Assembly: GCF_013141725.1 (NCBI RefSeq)
Contig: NZ_WHNZ01000007.1
Span: forward strand, 1 to 64,000
Length of the DNA: 64,000 nucleotides
Direction: 5' to 3'
Origin: Paenibacillus planticolens
Lineage (GTDB): Bacteria > Bacillota > Bacilli > Paenibacillales > NBRC-103111
The notes under the pieces were generated by a model. It did not search any database. It was given only the letters and a program-made list of their open reading frames with translations, and had not been told where the DNA came from. Below, piece by piece: positions 7,466 to 16,047 of this stretch. Both the position numbers and the translations under genes were made by a program. How positions within the stretch are numbered: the first letter of the stretch is position 1; the number at the start of each line of letters is the position of its first letter.

Positions 7466-9343
7466 ATGACGCAGTCCGGGATCAGGGCAGGGGGATATTT
7501 ATTTTATGTATTTACCTTTATTTTGTGGGTGAAGTTCGCATTACTGCGTTACTTTCTTTTTGAGAAAGTCGATTTGAAGTGGTGGCTTCTGGATTTGGCA
7601 AGTCTCCTTGTATTTACTGGAATCATAGAGATTTGCTTCTCCCATCGCGCCAAGCGGTATGCGTATTGGGTTTTCAATGCCACTTTGTCGCTAATCTGTT
7701 TTGCGGCTACCCTTTATTTTGAGCATTTCGGATCGGTTGTTACCTATACCTCCATCCTTGAAATCAAACAGCTTATGCAAATTTCGTCGAGTATCAAAGC
7801 GACGATTCATCCGTTGGATTACTTATTTTTTGTGGATCTCGTACTTGGCCTCGTGATTTGGCTTGCAGTTCGGAAGCGCGGCCCGCTCCTGAGCAACGAC
7901 CGGCCTGTGCGGCGATTGTCTTTCGTGGTTATAACCCTGGTCTGTTTGGGGATCTGCGCCTGGTTCGTTAGAATGGACAAAGGCATCACGAATGAGCTGG
8001 TACGGGCCGAGCAGCTTGGTCTTATGAATTACGAGGTAACCGTGGCCGTCAACGGGATAACCGAAAAAAGCAAAATGACATTCTCGAATTTGACGCAAGC
8101 ACGAATAGTGATCAATCAGGTGGAAGCCGGTTATGGATATAATCCAACGGCAAGCCCTGATCAAAAGCCGAACTATTTCGCAGCCCAGCAGGGAATGAAC
8201 GTCATAGTCGTTCAGCTGGAGGCTTTTCAAAACTTTTTGATTAATCTCTCCTACCAGGGTAAGGAGCTGACGCCTGTGATTAATAAGCTGGCTCAGGAAA
8301 GCTTCTACTTCCCGCATGTTTTCCAGCAGATCGGCCAAGGCAATACATCCGACGCTGAATTCATGTCCAATACATCCATTTATCCTACGGGGACGATTCC
8401 CATGTCAACAGGTTTCGGCGATCGGCAACTCCCCAGTCTTCCAAAGCTTCTTGAGGGTAAAGGATACGAAGCGGATACGTTTCATGTCAACGATATTCAT
8501 TTTTGGGATCGGATTAAGTTATATCCTGCAATCGGGTTTACGCATTATTTTGACAAGCCGTATTATTCGAACGACAATTTCAATTCTTTCGGGGCTTCCG
8601 ACGAAGAATTGTTCCGCGTAGGCTTCGAGAAGCTTACCGAACTGCACAATCAAAAAAAGCCCTTTTACGCGCAGTTTATAACCGTATCGAGCCACTTCCC
8701 ATTCCTTGTTCCGGTTACATTCGAGAAAATGTCAATACCGGCTGCCTTACAGGGACAGGAGATCGGTAACTATCTGGAAGCTGCCAATTACGCCGATTAT
8801 GCGCTTGGGACGTTTATTGATAAGCTGAAGAGCACCGGCCTGTGGGATCAAACCCTTTTCATCGCTTATGGCGACCATTTCGGGCTGCAGCCGGAAGACA
8901 TTAAGCCGGATGTACTTGGCAGCGAGCTGGGGATCACTTATCATGAAAGAATCACCCGCTTTAACATCCCGCTGTTTATCCATATGCCGGGCCAAACTAA
9001 AGGTCAAGTGATGAATCAAGTTGGGGGACAGCTCGATATTATGCCGACGATTGCCAACCTGCTTGGCATTTCTTTGAAGGATGAGGGCTTCGTCCACTTT
9101 GGTCAGGATCTGTTAAATATCCGGAAAAATGCCTTCGGCATGAGATATTATTTGCCTACCGGCTCCTTTTTCAATGATCATATTCTGTTTATCCCTGGAA
9201 AAGGATTCGATGACGGAACGGCTGTTTCCTTGCAGACTCTTCAGCCTGTAGCTGATTTCCAGACCTACAAGAGCGATTATGACTACGTCATGACCTTGAT
9301 GAAATTGTCGGATCAATATGTGAATTTGTTGCCGAAGCGATAA
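7466..9343 (+). CDS. LtaS-family phosphoglycerol transferase (lipoteichoic acid synthase-like)
   Basis: A 625-residue protein with five N-terminal membrane helices (within about residues 10-170) and a large extracellular sulfatase-fold domain. Visible motifs are VQLEAFQNF, the catalytic Thr at about residue 294 in GNTSDAEF, HVNDIHFWDR, SSHFPF and YGDHFG, which supply the Thr nucleophile and metal ligands of this family. LtaS enzymes transfer glycerol phosphate from phosphatidylglycerol onto lipoteichoic acid outside the cell. Length and order match the family. AGGAGGTACC before the ATG fixes the start. It stands alone between a promoter gap and a bidirectional terminator. Whether it is the main synthase or a primase-like paralogue cannot be told here. 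Confidence 0.9.
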   Translation: MTQSGIRAGGYLFYVFTFILWVKFALLRYFLFEKVDLKWWLLDLASLLVFTGIIEICFSHRAKRYAYWVFNATLSLICFAATLYFEHFGSVVTYTSILEIKQLMQISSSIKATIHPLDYLFFVDLVLGLVIWLAVRKRGPLLSNDRPVRRLSFVVITLVCLGICAWFVRMDKGITNELVRAEQLGLMNYEVTVAVNGITEKSKMTFSNLTQARIVINQVEAGYGYNPTASPDQKPNYFAAQQGMNVIVVQLEAFQNFLINLSYQGKELTPVINKLAQESFYFPHVFQQIGQGNTSDAEFMSNTSIYPTGTIPMSTGFGDRQLPSLPKLLEGKGYEADTFHVNDIHFWDRIKLYPAIGFTHYFDKPYYSNDNFNSFGASDEELFRVGFEKLTELHNQKKPFYAQFITVSSHFPFLVPVTFEKMSIPAALQGQEIGNYLEAANYADYALGTFIDKLKSTGLWDQTLFIAYGDHFGLQPEDIKPDVLGSELGITYHERITRFNIPLFIHMPGQTKGQVMNQVGGQLDIMPTIANLLGISLKDEGFVHFGQDLLNIRKNAFGMRYYLPTGSFFNDHILFIPGKGFDDGTAVSLQTLQPVADFQTYKSDYDYVMTLMKLSDQYVNLLPKR

Positions 9344-9345
9344 TT

Positions 9346-9392
9346 AAAACAAAGAGCAGCTGCCGGGGCATAATTGCTCTTTGTTTTATTTT
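9346..9392. terminator. Bidirectional terminator between convergent genes
   Basis: AAAACAAAGAGCA pairs with TGCTCTTTGTTTT around a 20-base loop, with A-rich and T-rich flanks on both sides. It serves the LtaS-like gene and, on the other strand, the acetyltransferase operon. Confidence 0.85.
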
Positions 9393-9437
9393 AACCCTGA
9401 AGACCATTTTATTGTTTTCTCCAATCTCTTATGACTC

Positions 9438-10079
9438 TTAATCCGTAACCACACGGCAATCTGCCAACACTTCCGGTTTAAATCGCATACTGTCCGCTTG
9501 TGTGATCTGGCGAATTACTCGGCATGGAACACCTGCGGCAAAGGAGCCTTCTGGGATATCTTGAGTCACCACACTACCTGCTCCTATAACGCATCCGTCT
9601 CCAATAGTAACACCGCCGCATACCGTTACATTGGCTGAGAGCCACACATCGTTTCCGATCGTCACAGGCTTGGCGTAACATAGCGACTTAAGATCACCAT
9701 TTTGATCAAGCATTTGCCTACGTTCAGAGGCGATGAACGGATGAATGGGTGTAACAATCGTTACATTAGGCCCAAAACTGACATTATTCCCAATGGTAAC
9801 CTTTGCATCGTCCTGTACAGTAAGATTGTAGTTGCCAAAAAAGTGATTTCCGATTTCTGTGTGAACCCCGTAATGAAAGAAAATAGGCCCCTGAATGAAG
9901 CTGCGTTCCCCCATCTTGCCAAGCAGCTGTTCAAGTATCTCTTCGCGTTCCTCTGTCTGATCCTCAAAAGTGCGACTATATTGACTGCTAAGGTTATGTG
10001 CACGGAGCTTTATAGCCTTTAACTCGGGATTACCAGGACTGAATAAAATCCCCTTAAAAATTCGTTCTTCTTCAGTCAT
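9438..10079 (-). CDS. LacA/Maa-type sugar O-acetyltransferase
   Basis: A 213-residue left-handed beta-helix acetyltransferase. Residues 1-60 form the N-terminal Maltose/galactoside acetyltransferase cap (ERIFKGILFSPGNPEL), then hexapeptide repeats follow (VTIGNNVSFGPNVTI, VTIGNDVWLSANVTV, GGVTIGDGCVIGAGSVV). The catalytic His is in TPIHPF. The family uses acetyl-CoA to acetylate the 6-OH of sugars. It is the last gene of an operon with a second, diverged acetyltransferase 99 bases upstream and a MATE exporter. GGAGATGAACAT precedes the ATG. Natural substrate unknown. Confidence 0.88.
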   Translation of the reverse strand: MTEEERIFKGILFSPGNPELKAIKLRAHNLSSQYSRTFEDQTEEREEILEQLLGKMGERSFIQGPIFFHYGVHTEIGNHFFGNYNLTVQDDAKVTIGNNVSFGPNVTIVTPIHPFIASERRQMLDQNGDLKSLCYAKPVTIGNDVWLSANVTVCGGVTIGDGCVIGAGSVVTQDIPEGSFAAGVPCRVIRQITQADSMRFKPEVLADCRVVTD

Positions 10080-10178
10080 ATGTTCATCTCCAATTTATTC
10101 GACCGAAACTTTTGTCTCAAAAGTCGTAGGGTGGTTGTATTGCAAATCGTCAATATCACATTTTTAATTATTTTGTTT

Positions 10179-10808
10179 TTACCATTCTACCTGATCAATA
10201 CGCATGTTTTTGTAGTAAAAGATTTTGTCATGATCCGTAATCTCTCGGAGGACCTTGCAGGGATTACCTACTGCTATTACATTGGCTGGAATATCTTTAG
10301 TTACCACACTGCCACCCCCAATGACACTTCCCTTTCCGATTGTAACACCTGGTAAAATAATTGCTCCGCTACCGATCCAAACTCCATCTTCGATAACGAC
10401 CGGCAAGGCAAACATTCCGCCTTCTTTACGCATTTGCGGGTGCACCGGATGGTTGGTCACAGCGATTGTTACATTTGGGCCAAACATCACATCATTCCCG
10501 ATCGTAACCTTATAATCATCGACAACCGTTAAATTAAAGTTGATGTACACATTATTGCCTACCGTAGTATTCGACCCGTAGGACATATGGATTGGAGGCT
10601 CCATCCATACATGTTCACCCATGCTCCCAAAAAGCTGTTTCATCAACAATTTCCGTCCATCCAAATCATCGGGATGCAATCGATTGATTTCGTAGCACAG
10701 AGCCTTGCCACGCTGGCGTGCACGAGCTAGAGCAGCAGCTTCCTCTGGGTAATTAGAATCGTGATCGGTAAACAATTGACCGTTCTTCATTCGCTCTTGA
10801 ATATTCAT
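10179..10808 (-). CDS. LacA-type galactoside/maltose O-acetyltransferase
   Basis: A 209-residue hexapeptide-repeat acetyltransferase with the usual N-terminal cap (ERMKNGQLFTDHD), acceptor-site segment HMSYGSNTTVGNNVYINFNL, catalytic His in VTNHPVHP, and a C-terminal beta-helix ending GNPCKVLREI. It fits the full length of the LacA/Maa family. It lies 24 bases after the MATE exporter stop, so the two are probably co-transcribed. Two acetyltransferases in a row suggest either two substrates or two positions on one substrate. Confidence 0.9.
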   Translation of the reverse strand: MNIQERMKNGQLFTDHDSNYPEEAAALARARQRGKALCYEINRLHPDDLDGRKLLMKQLFGSMGEHVWMEPPIHMSYGSNTTVGNNVYINFNLTVVDDYKVTIGNDVMFGPNVTIAVTNHPVHPQMRKEGGMFALPVVIEDGVWIGSGAIILPGVTIGKGSVIGGGSVVTKDIPANVIAVGNPCKVLREITDHDKIFYYKNMRIDQVEW

Positions 10809-10832
10809 GCAATAGTCCCCTCTGGATAAGAT

Positions 10833-12206
10833 TTATATTTTTCTTGTAATATTGTTCAACCATTTGTATTGACGATATCTGATATAAGTAACAGGAAGTT
10901 TAACGACCTCATCCAAACTAATTACGATATACAACACGATGGGAGGTACTTGGTAAATAAAAGCACATAAGTAGCCGAGTGGTAATATAATGCCCCACAT
11001 CACAACAGTATCGCACCAAAACCCAAATTTAGAATCGCCGCCAGCAGTAAATATACCCGCAATTGTCGTGGCATTCATCGACTTGGCAATACAATAAAAA
11101 GCACTGATATACAGCATGCCATCCAAGTAATTTTGTGCAGTAGTGTTCAAGCTCACGATAGAGAAAACCAGTGGTTTCAGTGCCAAAATCGTACATCCTG
11201 CAATAAATCCAAAAATCAAAGCGTACAGGCTCATCCTATTGCCCGCATGCTTCGCCTTCTCAATCTCTCCCTGCCCCAAATATTTTCCAATTAATACAGA
11301 TCCGCCGCTGGCAATGCCTCCACATAGTACAATCGCCAGGTTCTTGACCATGGATGCCACCGAATTCGCTGCAACCATGTCAGAGTTTACATGACCGATA
11401 ATTGCGGCTGTCGCAGTTAAAGCAATGCCCCAAACAATATAATTGCCTTGGACAGGCAAGGTATATTTCCAGAAATCCTTTAATAAATTACGCTGACTGC
11501 CTTTAGGAGTAGGAAGTCGGAAGCGAATCGACCCTTTGGTAAAGGAATGTACAATACAGAAGGCAAGTTCAATGAAACGAGCTAGAACCGTTGAAAGGGC
11601 AACAGACGCAACCGCGAGCATAGGCATCGTCGGAAAGAGAAAAAAGATGCAGATTGCATTGAACAATATGTTCAAAATTAAGCATATAGAGCTAATCGAT
11701 GCACTCAGTCGTGCATTTTCCATGCTTCTGATTACGGTGAGATACATCTGCGAAAGGCCCATTGCAATATACGAGAACGAAATCATTTGTAAGAACCTTG
11801 AACCATACGCTATCAATTCGTTATCCATCGTAAAAAATCGCATTAGCGTCTCCGGAACTAAAAACGTAACAGAAAAAAATATAACAGAGATACATAACGA
11901 TAACGTGCATGCAATACTGAGAACGCGCTGTATAGTTTCTAAATCTTTCTTACCCCAATACTGCGCAGTAAGAATACCTGCTCCTGTGGACATTCCCATG
12001 TAAAACAAGGTCAACGCAAAGGTAATTTGTCCTGCGAGCGATACAGCCGACATCGCAGTTTGGCTGATCATGCCCATCATGACAACATCTATTGAAATGA
12101 CCGTAGCTGAGATCAGATTTGACAATGCAATGGGAATAACGAGATTCATAAGCTCCCGATTAAAATCACGGTTAATGGGAGTTGTTAGCTGCACATGATT
12201 TTTCAC
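10833..12206 (-). CDS. MATE-family efflux transporter
   Basis: A 457-residue protein with about twelve membrane helices in two homologous halves of the MatE type (LMNLVIPIALSNLISATVIS at the N-terminus, FWKYTLPVQGNYIVWGIALT starting the second half). MATE proteins export drugs or metabolites using sodium or proton gradients. The GTG at 12204-12206 is taken as start, with GAGG about 10 bases upstream. It heads an operon with two sugar acetyltransferases and is divergent from an AraC regulator, which probably controls it. Confidence 0.9.
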   Translation of the reverse strand: MKNHVQLTTPINRDFNRELMNLVIPIALSNLISATVISIDVVMMGMISQTAMSAVSLAGQITFALTLFYMGMSTGAGILTAQYWGKKDLETIQRVLSIACTLSLCISVIFFSVTFLVPETLMRFFTMDNELIAYGSRFLQMISFSYIAMGLSQMYLTVIRSMENARLSASISSICLILNILFNAICIFFLFPTMPMLAVASVALSTVLARFIELAFCIVHSFTKGSIRFRLPTPKGSQRNLLKDFWKYTLPVQGNYIVWGIALTATAAIIGHVNSDMVAANSVASMVKNLAIVLCGGIASGGSVLIGKYLGQGEIEKAKHAGNRMSLYALIFGFIAGCTILALKPLVFSIVSLNTTAQNYLDGMLYISAFYCIAKSMNATTIAGIFTAGGDSKFGFWCDTVVMWGIILPLGYLCAFIYQVPPIVLYIVISLDEVVKLPVTYIRYRQYKWLNNITRKI

Positions 12207-12256
12207 CTTATTCTATCCTCACTCCTTCCTGCTAAATTGATTGATATCAATATAGA

Positions 12257-12312
12257 ACAATATTATTGTCCAATCCATCAAAATTGACTATATTATTATA
12301 AAAATCGTATAT
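12257..12312. promoter_or_regulatory. Divergent promoter region with 13-bp palindrome
   Basis: ACAATATTATTGT (12257-12269) is a perfect palindrome about one base around its centre, between the divergent MATE and AraC genes. TTGACT (12284-12289) with TATATA (12308-12313) at 18 bases is a possible promoter for the AraC gene. The palindrome is a candidate regulator site; this is inference. Confidence 0.45.
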
Positions 12313-12332
12313 AGATCAAAGGAGTGTTCCAT

Positions 12333-13253
12333 TTGATTAAAAATTTAGAAGTGTTTTCGGATTTATCGGAACGCTTGGATTATAATCTTCCTGATTTGCC
12401 TCTTTATGTTCGTAAAGGAAGTTTGCATCAATTTAATAATTATGCTGCTGCAGCTCATTGGCATTCAGATGTAGAGTTCATTTATGTTCTAAAAGGATCA
12501 ATGGATTTTTCTGTTAACGGACATATTACTCACATAGAACAAGGGAATGGAATTTTCGTGAGCAGCCGCCGATTACATTTTGGTTTCTCCCAAGATCATG
12601 TCGATTGTTTGTTCATTGTTGTTGTCATTCACCCCACCCTACTTGGCGAAGGTGTATCCCCACTTCAAACCTATTGGGACGAAAAATTCAGTCAAATAAC
12701 GGACGACTTTGTATCGCTCACAAACCAAGTTGCATGGCAACAGAGCATATTGCTGTCTCTTCAAACGATCTATGATGAAATGCACTGTACCAATTCCCCA
12801 AATCCGCTGCGCCTCGCTTCACAAGCTTTATCTTTATGTGCCTTAATCGGAGATCACCTACAACCGAAGGTAGGACAACCTGAAGACATACAATTGTGGA
12901 CAAATGTTCAGAAGATGACCAATTTCATCCGTCAACACTATGAGCAAAAAATAACGCTTGAAGATATAGCATCGGCGGGAACTGTTTGCAGGAGTCGCTG
13001 CTGCACATTGTTTAATAAGTATGTAGGTCAAACCCCTAACACATATCTAACTAGATATCGAATTCAGAAAAGTTGTGAAATGCTGAAGGAAACAAAACGA
13101 TCCATAAGCGAGATTGCACTGGCTTGTGGTTTCCAAAGCGGTAGTTACTTCACATCCATTTTCCGAAAACAACTGGGTTTAGTTCCACAAGATTATCGAA
13201 AACAAACAAAAAGTAACAATAATCTTGCGGAGATTAACCAGGACAAAACATAA
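12333..13253 (+). CDS. AraC-family transcriptional regulator with cupin sensor
   Basis: A regulator of about 306 residues. The N-terminal half is a cupin-type sugar-binding domain (AAAAHWHSDVEFIYVLKGS, GNGIFVSSRRLHF), and the C-terminal 100 residues carry two AraC helix-turn-helix motifs (ITLEDIASAGTVCRSRCC and RSISEIALACGFQSGSYF). The TTG at 12333 is preferred over the GTG at 12324 because GGAG lies 8 bases before it. It is divergent from the MATE/acetyltransferase operon and probably regulates it in response to a small carbohydrate-like ligand. The first HTH is unusual in having two Cys in its recognition helix. Confidence 0.9.
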   Translation: MIKNLEVFSDLSERLDYNLPDLPLYVRKGSLHQFNNYAAAAHWHSDVEFIYVLKGSMDFSVNGHITHIEQGNGIFVSSRRLHFGFSQDHVDCLFIVVVIHPTLLGEGVSPLQTYWDEKFSQITDDFVSLTNQVAWQQSILLSLQTIYDEMHCTNSPNPLRLASQALSLCALIGDHLQPKVGQPEDIQLWTNVQKMTNFIRQHYEQKITLEDIASAGTVCRSRCCTLFNKYVGQTPNTYLTRYRIQKSCEMLKETKRSISEIALACGFQSGSYFTSIFRKQLGLVPQDYRKQTKSNNNLAEINQDKT

Positions 13254-13279
13254 GGCCACCGAAGTAATCGGCAGCCTTA
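13252..13279. terminator. Hairpin between convergent genes
   Basis: AAGGC-CCGA pairs with TCGG-GCCTT around a 5-base loop, directly after the AraC stop. The T-run is weak, but convergent gene ends make a shared terminator likely. Confidence 0.5.
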
Positions 13280-13284
13280 TCGGT

Positions 13285-13842
13285 TTATGGTAAGTTAGGT
13301 TCCCAGGATTTGAGTCCTAACAATTTGCATCCTAATGGGGAGAGGTATGTCTGAAACGGTTTCGCATGCCAATACTGCACTCTTTCTTGTATCGTCACGT
13401 CATCGAATTCGTTAGCGGGGATCATGGTCAGGGGGAGCCAAAATGCATCCAAGTCTAAATCAAGGTCAAGGTGACATCTTTCCGCATCGAAAATAATGAG
13501 GTCGCACATATTAATTTTCTGAGGGCTGTTGCTTTGCAGACATACCCTTCCTTGAATTTTAGTAGTCTCCTTCGGATCGAGACTAACCATTAATGCCTGA
13601 TCGCCGAGAACTTCGCTGAAGGCATGATAGACAGGCTTATACATTCGAATATCCCATAACGATTGATGATGAGTTGAATACGCGGCATTCGTTCCGCCTC
13701 TTATCAACCATTGCAGATAACGGAGAACGTAAAAGTTAGTCACGGCTTTGGGATATACAACAAAGCCGTGTTGCCGCCAGCTGGAAACATGCTTTTCTTT
13801 CGGTATGTCCAATGTTTTCTCCCACCTTTCATCACCATGCAT
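13285..13842 (-). CDS. Degenerate phytanoyl-CoA dioxygenase-like protein
   Basis: A 185-residue protein. The segments SSWRQHGFVVYPKAV, LWDIRMYKPVYHAF, VSLDPK and the tail LSPLGCKLLGLKSWEP resemble the start, middle and end of PhyH-family (Fe(II)/2-oxoglutarate oxygenase-like) proteins, which are about 300 residues long. The expected HxD...H metal site is not visible, and the centre is replaced by a short LDLDLDLD tract. It may therefore be internally deleted and inactive, or an unrelated protein. It is convergent with the AraC gene and divergent from the DeoR operon. Confidence 0.45.
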   Translation of the reverse strand: MHGDERWEKTLDIPKEKHVSSWRQHGFVVYPKAVTNFYVLRYLQWLIRGGTNAAYSTHHQSLWDIRMYKPVYHAFSEVLGDQALMVSLDPKETTKIQGRVCLQSNSPQKINMCDLIIFDAERCHLDLDLDLDAFWLPLTMIPANEFDDVTIQERVQYWHAKPFQTYLSPLGCKLLGLKSWEPNLP

Positions 13843-13932
13843 ACTGAACTGTAAGGAAAAAGAGCATAATGCTTTTCAAGTCTTTTTGAGAAGTTGTGAT
13901 CATTGTAGCAGATGATGCCTTAAAAAAACAAG

Positions 13933-13981
13933 TTGCAATTGCATGATAAACACTTATAATGACTTATAAAGACTTAAATAT
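13933..13981 (+). promoter_or_regulatory. Promoter with three 10-bp direct repeats (candidate DeoR operator)
   Basis: TTGCAA (13933-13938) and TATAAT (13955-13960) at 16 bases make a good promoter. From the -10 box onward lie three head-to-tail 10-bp units: ACTTATAATG (13952-13961), ACTTATAAAG (13962-13971) and ACTTAAATAT (13972-13981). DeoR proteins often bind such direct repeats, so autoregulation is likely. This is inference. Confidence 0.6.
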
Positions 13982-14004
13982 CCACAAGAGGTGGTGAGGA
14001 TACA

Positions 14005-14796
14005 TTGTATCAGGAAGAACGTCTCAACAAAATTGTTGATTATCTAAAGCAACATGGGCGTGTTAGCATTCAAGATATTTGCCATATTTTCGGAGTATCC
14101 CGAGACACAGCTCGCCGTGACCTTTTAAGGATGGAAGAGATGGGCCTGGTCATCAGAACGCATGGAGGAGCCATTCTCCCTAAACAAGCGAATAAAGTTC
14201 ATGAATACAGAGAACGTCTGGTACGTGAATCCGAAGAAAAGCACAGGATCGGGGTCTTTGCGGCCTCTCTTGTTAACAATGGCGACTTCATTCTGATGGA
14301 TGCTTCAACGACGGTCCAATTTGCTGCCGAACATCTTACCTCTACAAATGTAGTCGTTATTACAAATTCAATCGATAACGCAGATGTACTCTCCAAGAAG
14401 CCTGCTGTTCGAACGCTTCTTCTTGGTGGAGAATTGCATCCTCAGCATAGATTCTTATTTGGACAAGCGACTATCGACAAACTAAGGGATTATCAAGTAG
14501 ATAAATTGTTTCTTGGGGCTTGCAGTATTACACTTGATGGACTCTATTACCTGAATGAAGAAGATGGGTTTGTCAAACGTGAGATGATTAAACGAGCAAA
14601 TCAAATTATCGTGTTAGCTGACCATACGAAATTCGGGGCACAAATGTTCTATCGGGTCTGCGGGCTTGAAGCCATTGATTTGCTGATAACGGATAAACAA
14701 CCTGAACAAGCTTTTGTAGAAATTCTTCTACAGAACAACGTTGAGTTGTTAATTGTTTCAGAAGAAGGAATGACTGAGGACCACCAACATGAATAG
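14005..14796 (+). CDS. DeoR-family transcriptional regulator
   Basis: A 263-residue regulator. The N-terminal winged helix (RVSIQDICHIFGVSRDTARRD) is followed by the DeoR sensor domain (about 75-235), which belongs to the sugar-phosphate isomerase fold (GDFILMDASTTVQF, VVITNSIDNADVL, VLADHTKFG). Such regulators usually sense a phosphorylated sugar and repress their own operon. Start is TTG, with GAGGTGGTGAGG just before it. It overlaps the MFS gene by 8 bases, so the two are translated together. Confidence 0.9.
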   Translation: MYQEERLNKIVDYLKQHGRVSIQDICHIFGVSRDTARRDLLRMEEMGLVIRTHGGAILPKQANKVHEYRERLVRESEEKHRIGVFAASLVNNGDFILMDASTTVQFAAEHLTSTNVVVITNSIDNADVLSKKPAVRTLLLGGELHPQHRFLFGQATIDKLRDYQVDKLFLGACSITLDGLYYLNEEDGFVKREMIKRANQIIVLADHTKFGAQMFYRVCGLEAIDLLITDKQPEQAFVEILLQNNVELLIVSEEGMTEDHQHE

Positions 14797-16030
14797 CTCA
14801 TTAACTAACCGCCAAATTTGGCTTTGGCGTATCGCTATTTATTTCATATTTGCTTTGCCAGGGTTTACGATCTCTTCTTGGGTATCGCGTACACCAGCCA
14901 TTCGGGATGCTTTGGAAGCTACCACATCACAGATGGGCTGGATCATTTTGGGGATGTCCATCGGTGCTATCGTCGGCCTGACGAGTGCCAGTCATTTAAT
15001 TGCGCATAAAGGCGGTCGTTTTGTCATGATGACTGGTCTGTCCATAAATGCGGTAGGGCTTCTGGTTGTAGGCATAGGCGGTACGTTGCTTACAAACAGC
15101 ATTATTTTGTTTTTCGGATTAGCAGTTTTTGGATTCGGAAGCGGAATCTGCGATGTTGCGATGAACGTGGAGGGAACGGCAGTTGAGAAAGTCGCCAAAA
15201 AGTCGCTATTAACTGGATTTCATGCAGCATTCAGCGTGGGTACACTGCTAGGTTCATTGGCAGGAACAGGTGCTGTTAAGATCGGCATATCGGTCCCAAT
15301 TCATCTGGCACTTGCGGCGGCTGTTGTCCTGGTTACGACTTTATATGTATATCGACTCGTACCAGCAGGCACAGCGAAGGAATCCGGTGATTCAAAAACT
15401 CCGTCAATGAGCGTCAGAGATCGTATGGCCATATGGAAAGAACGGCGTACGATTTTGGTTGGCATCATCGTACTTGGAATGGCTTTTGCGGAAGGATCAG
15501 CAAATGACTGGTTGCCACTTCTTATGGTGGACGGTTATAACGTTACGCCTGCTATGGGGTCATTCTGTTTTGGCGTCTTTGTGGCCGCGATGACCCTTTG
15601 TCGTGCAGTCGGTGGTACATTGCTAGATCGGTTCGGCAGAGTTGTCATACTGCGAGCATCCGCGATTTCCGCCATAATTGGACTGCTTCTTGTTATATTC
15701 GGACATAATCACGTAATCGCGATTGTAGGGATTGTGTTTTGGGGGTTTGGCGCGGCATGCGGTTTTCCTGTGGGACTGTCTGCCGCAGGTGACGATCCCC
15801 GCGGCGTTGCCGCAAGAGTCGGCGCCGTATCGACGGTCGGCTACATCGCTTTCCTTGTCGGCCCTCCCGTATTAGGGCTACTCGGTCAATCTGTCGGCCT
15901 ACTCCGTGCTCTAATCGTAGTGTTAATCACAGTTGTGGTTGCTGGATTGCTGTCGCAAGCAGCCAAGCCGCTAGGGGTGCAAACAAGGAAGGCCAACGAC
16001 CAGAAGACAAAGTTTGAATCCATATCCTAA
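14789..16030 (+). CDS. MFS transporter (FucP/YbjJ-like)
   Basis: A 413-residue protein with twelve predicted membrane helices. The first half holds the signature loop after helix 2 (ASHLIAHKGGRF), and the second half repeats the pattern (GTLLDRFGRVVILR). The overall sequence (WVSRTPAIRDALEATTSQMG, GFGSGICDVAMNVEG) is typical of the YbjJ/sugar-type MFS branch. It is translationally coupled to a DeoR regulator and followed by a DUF1349 protein, so uptake or export of a sugar derivative is likely. The substrate is unknown. Confidence 0.88.
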   Translation: MNSSLTNRQIWLWRIAIYFIFALPGFTISSWVSRTPAIRDALEATTSQMGWIILGMSIGAIVGLTSASHLIAHKGGRFVMMTGLSINAVGLLVVGIGGTLLTNSIILFFGLAVFGFGSGICDVAMNVEGTAVEKVAKKSLLTGFHAAFSVGTLLGSLAGTGAVKIGISVPIHLALAAAVVLVTTLYVYRLVPAGTAKESGDSKTPSMSVRDRMAIWKERRTILVGIIVLGMAFAEGSANDWLPLLMVDGYNVTPAMGSFCFGVFVAAMTLCRAVGGTLLDRFGRVVILRASAISAIIGLLLVIFGHNHVIAIVGIVFWGFGAACGFPVGLSAAGDDPRGVAARVGAVSTVGYIAFLVGPPVLGLLGQSVGLLRALIVVLITVVVAGLLSQAAKPLGVQTRKANDQKTKFESIS

Positions 16031-16047
16031 AAGGAGAGAATTTAGTG

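Noticed and set aside
7823..8338. Reverse open frame of 171 codons within the LtaS-like gene
   Set aside because: Antisense to a complete enzyme with catalytic motifs. Codon use follows the sense gene.
9702..10355. Forward frames opposite the two acetyltransferase genes
   Set aside because: Shadow frames. Hexapeptide-repeat coding makes the opposite strand open by chance.
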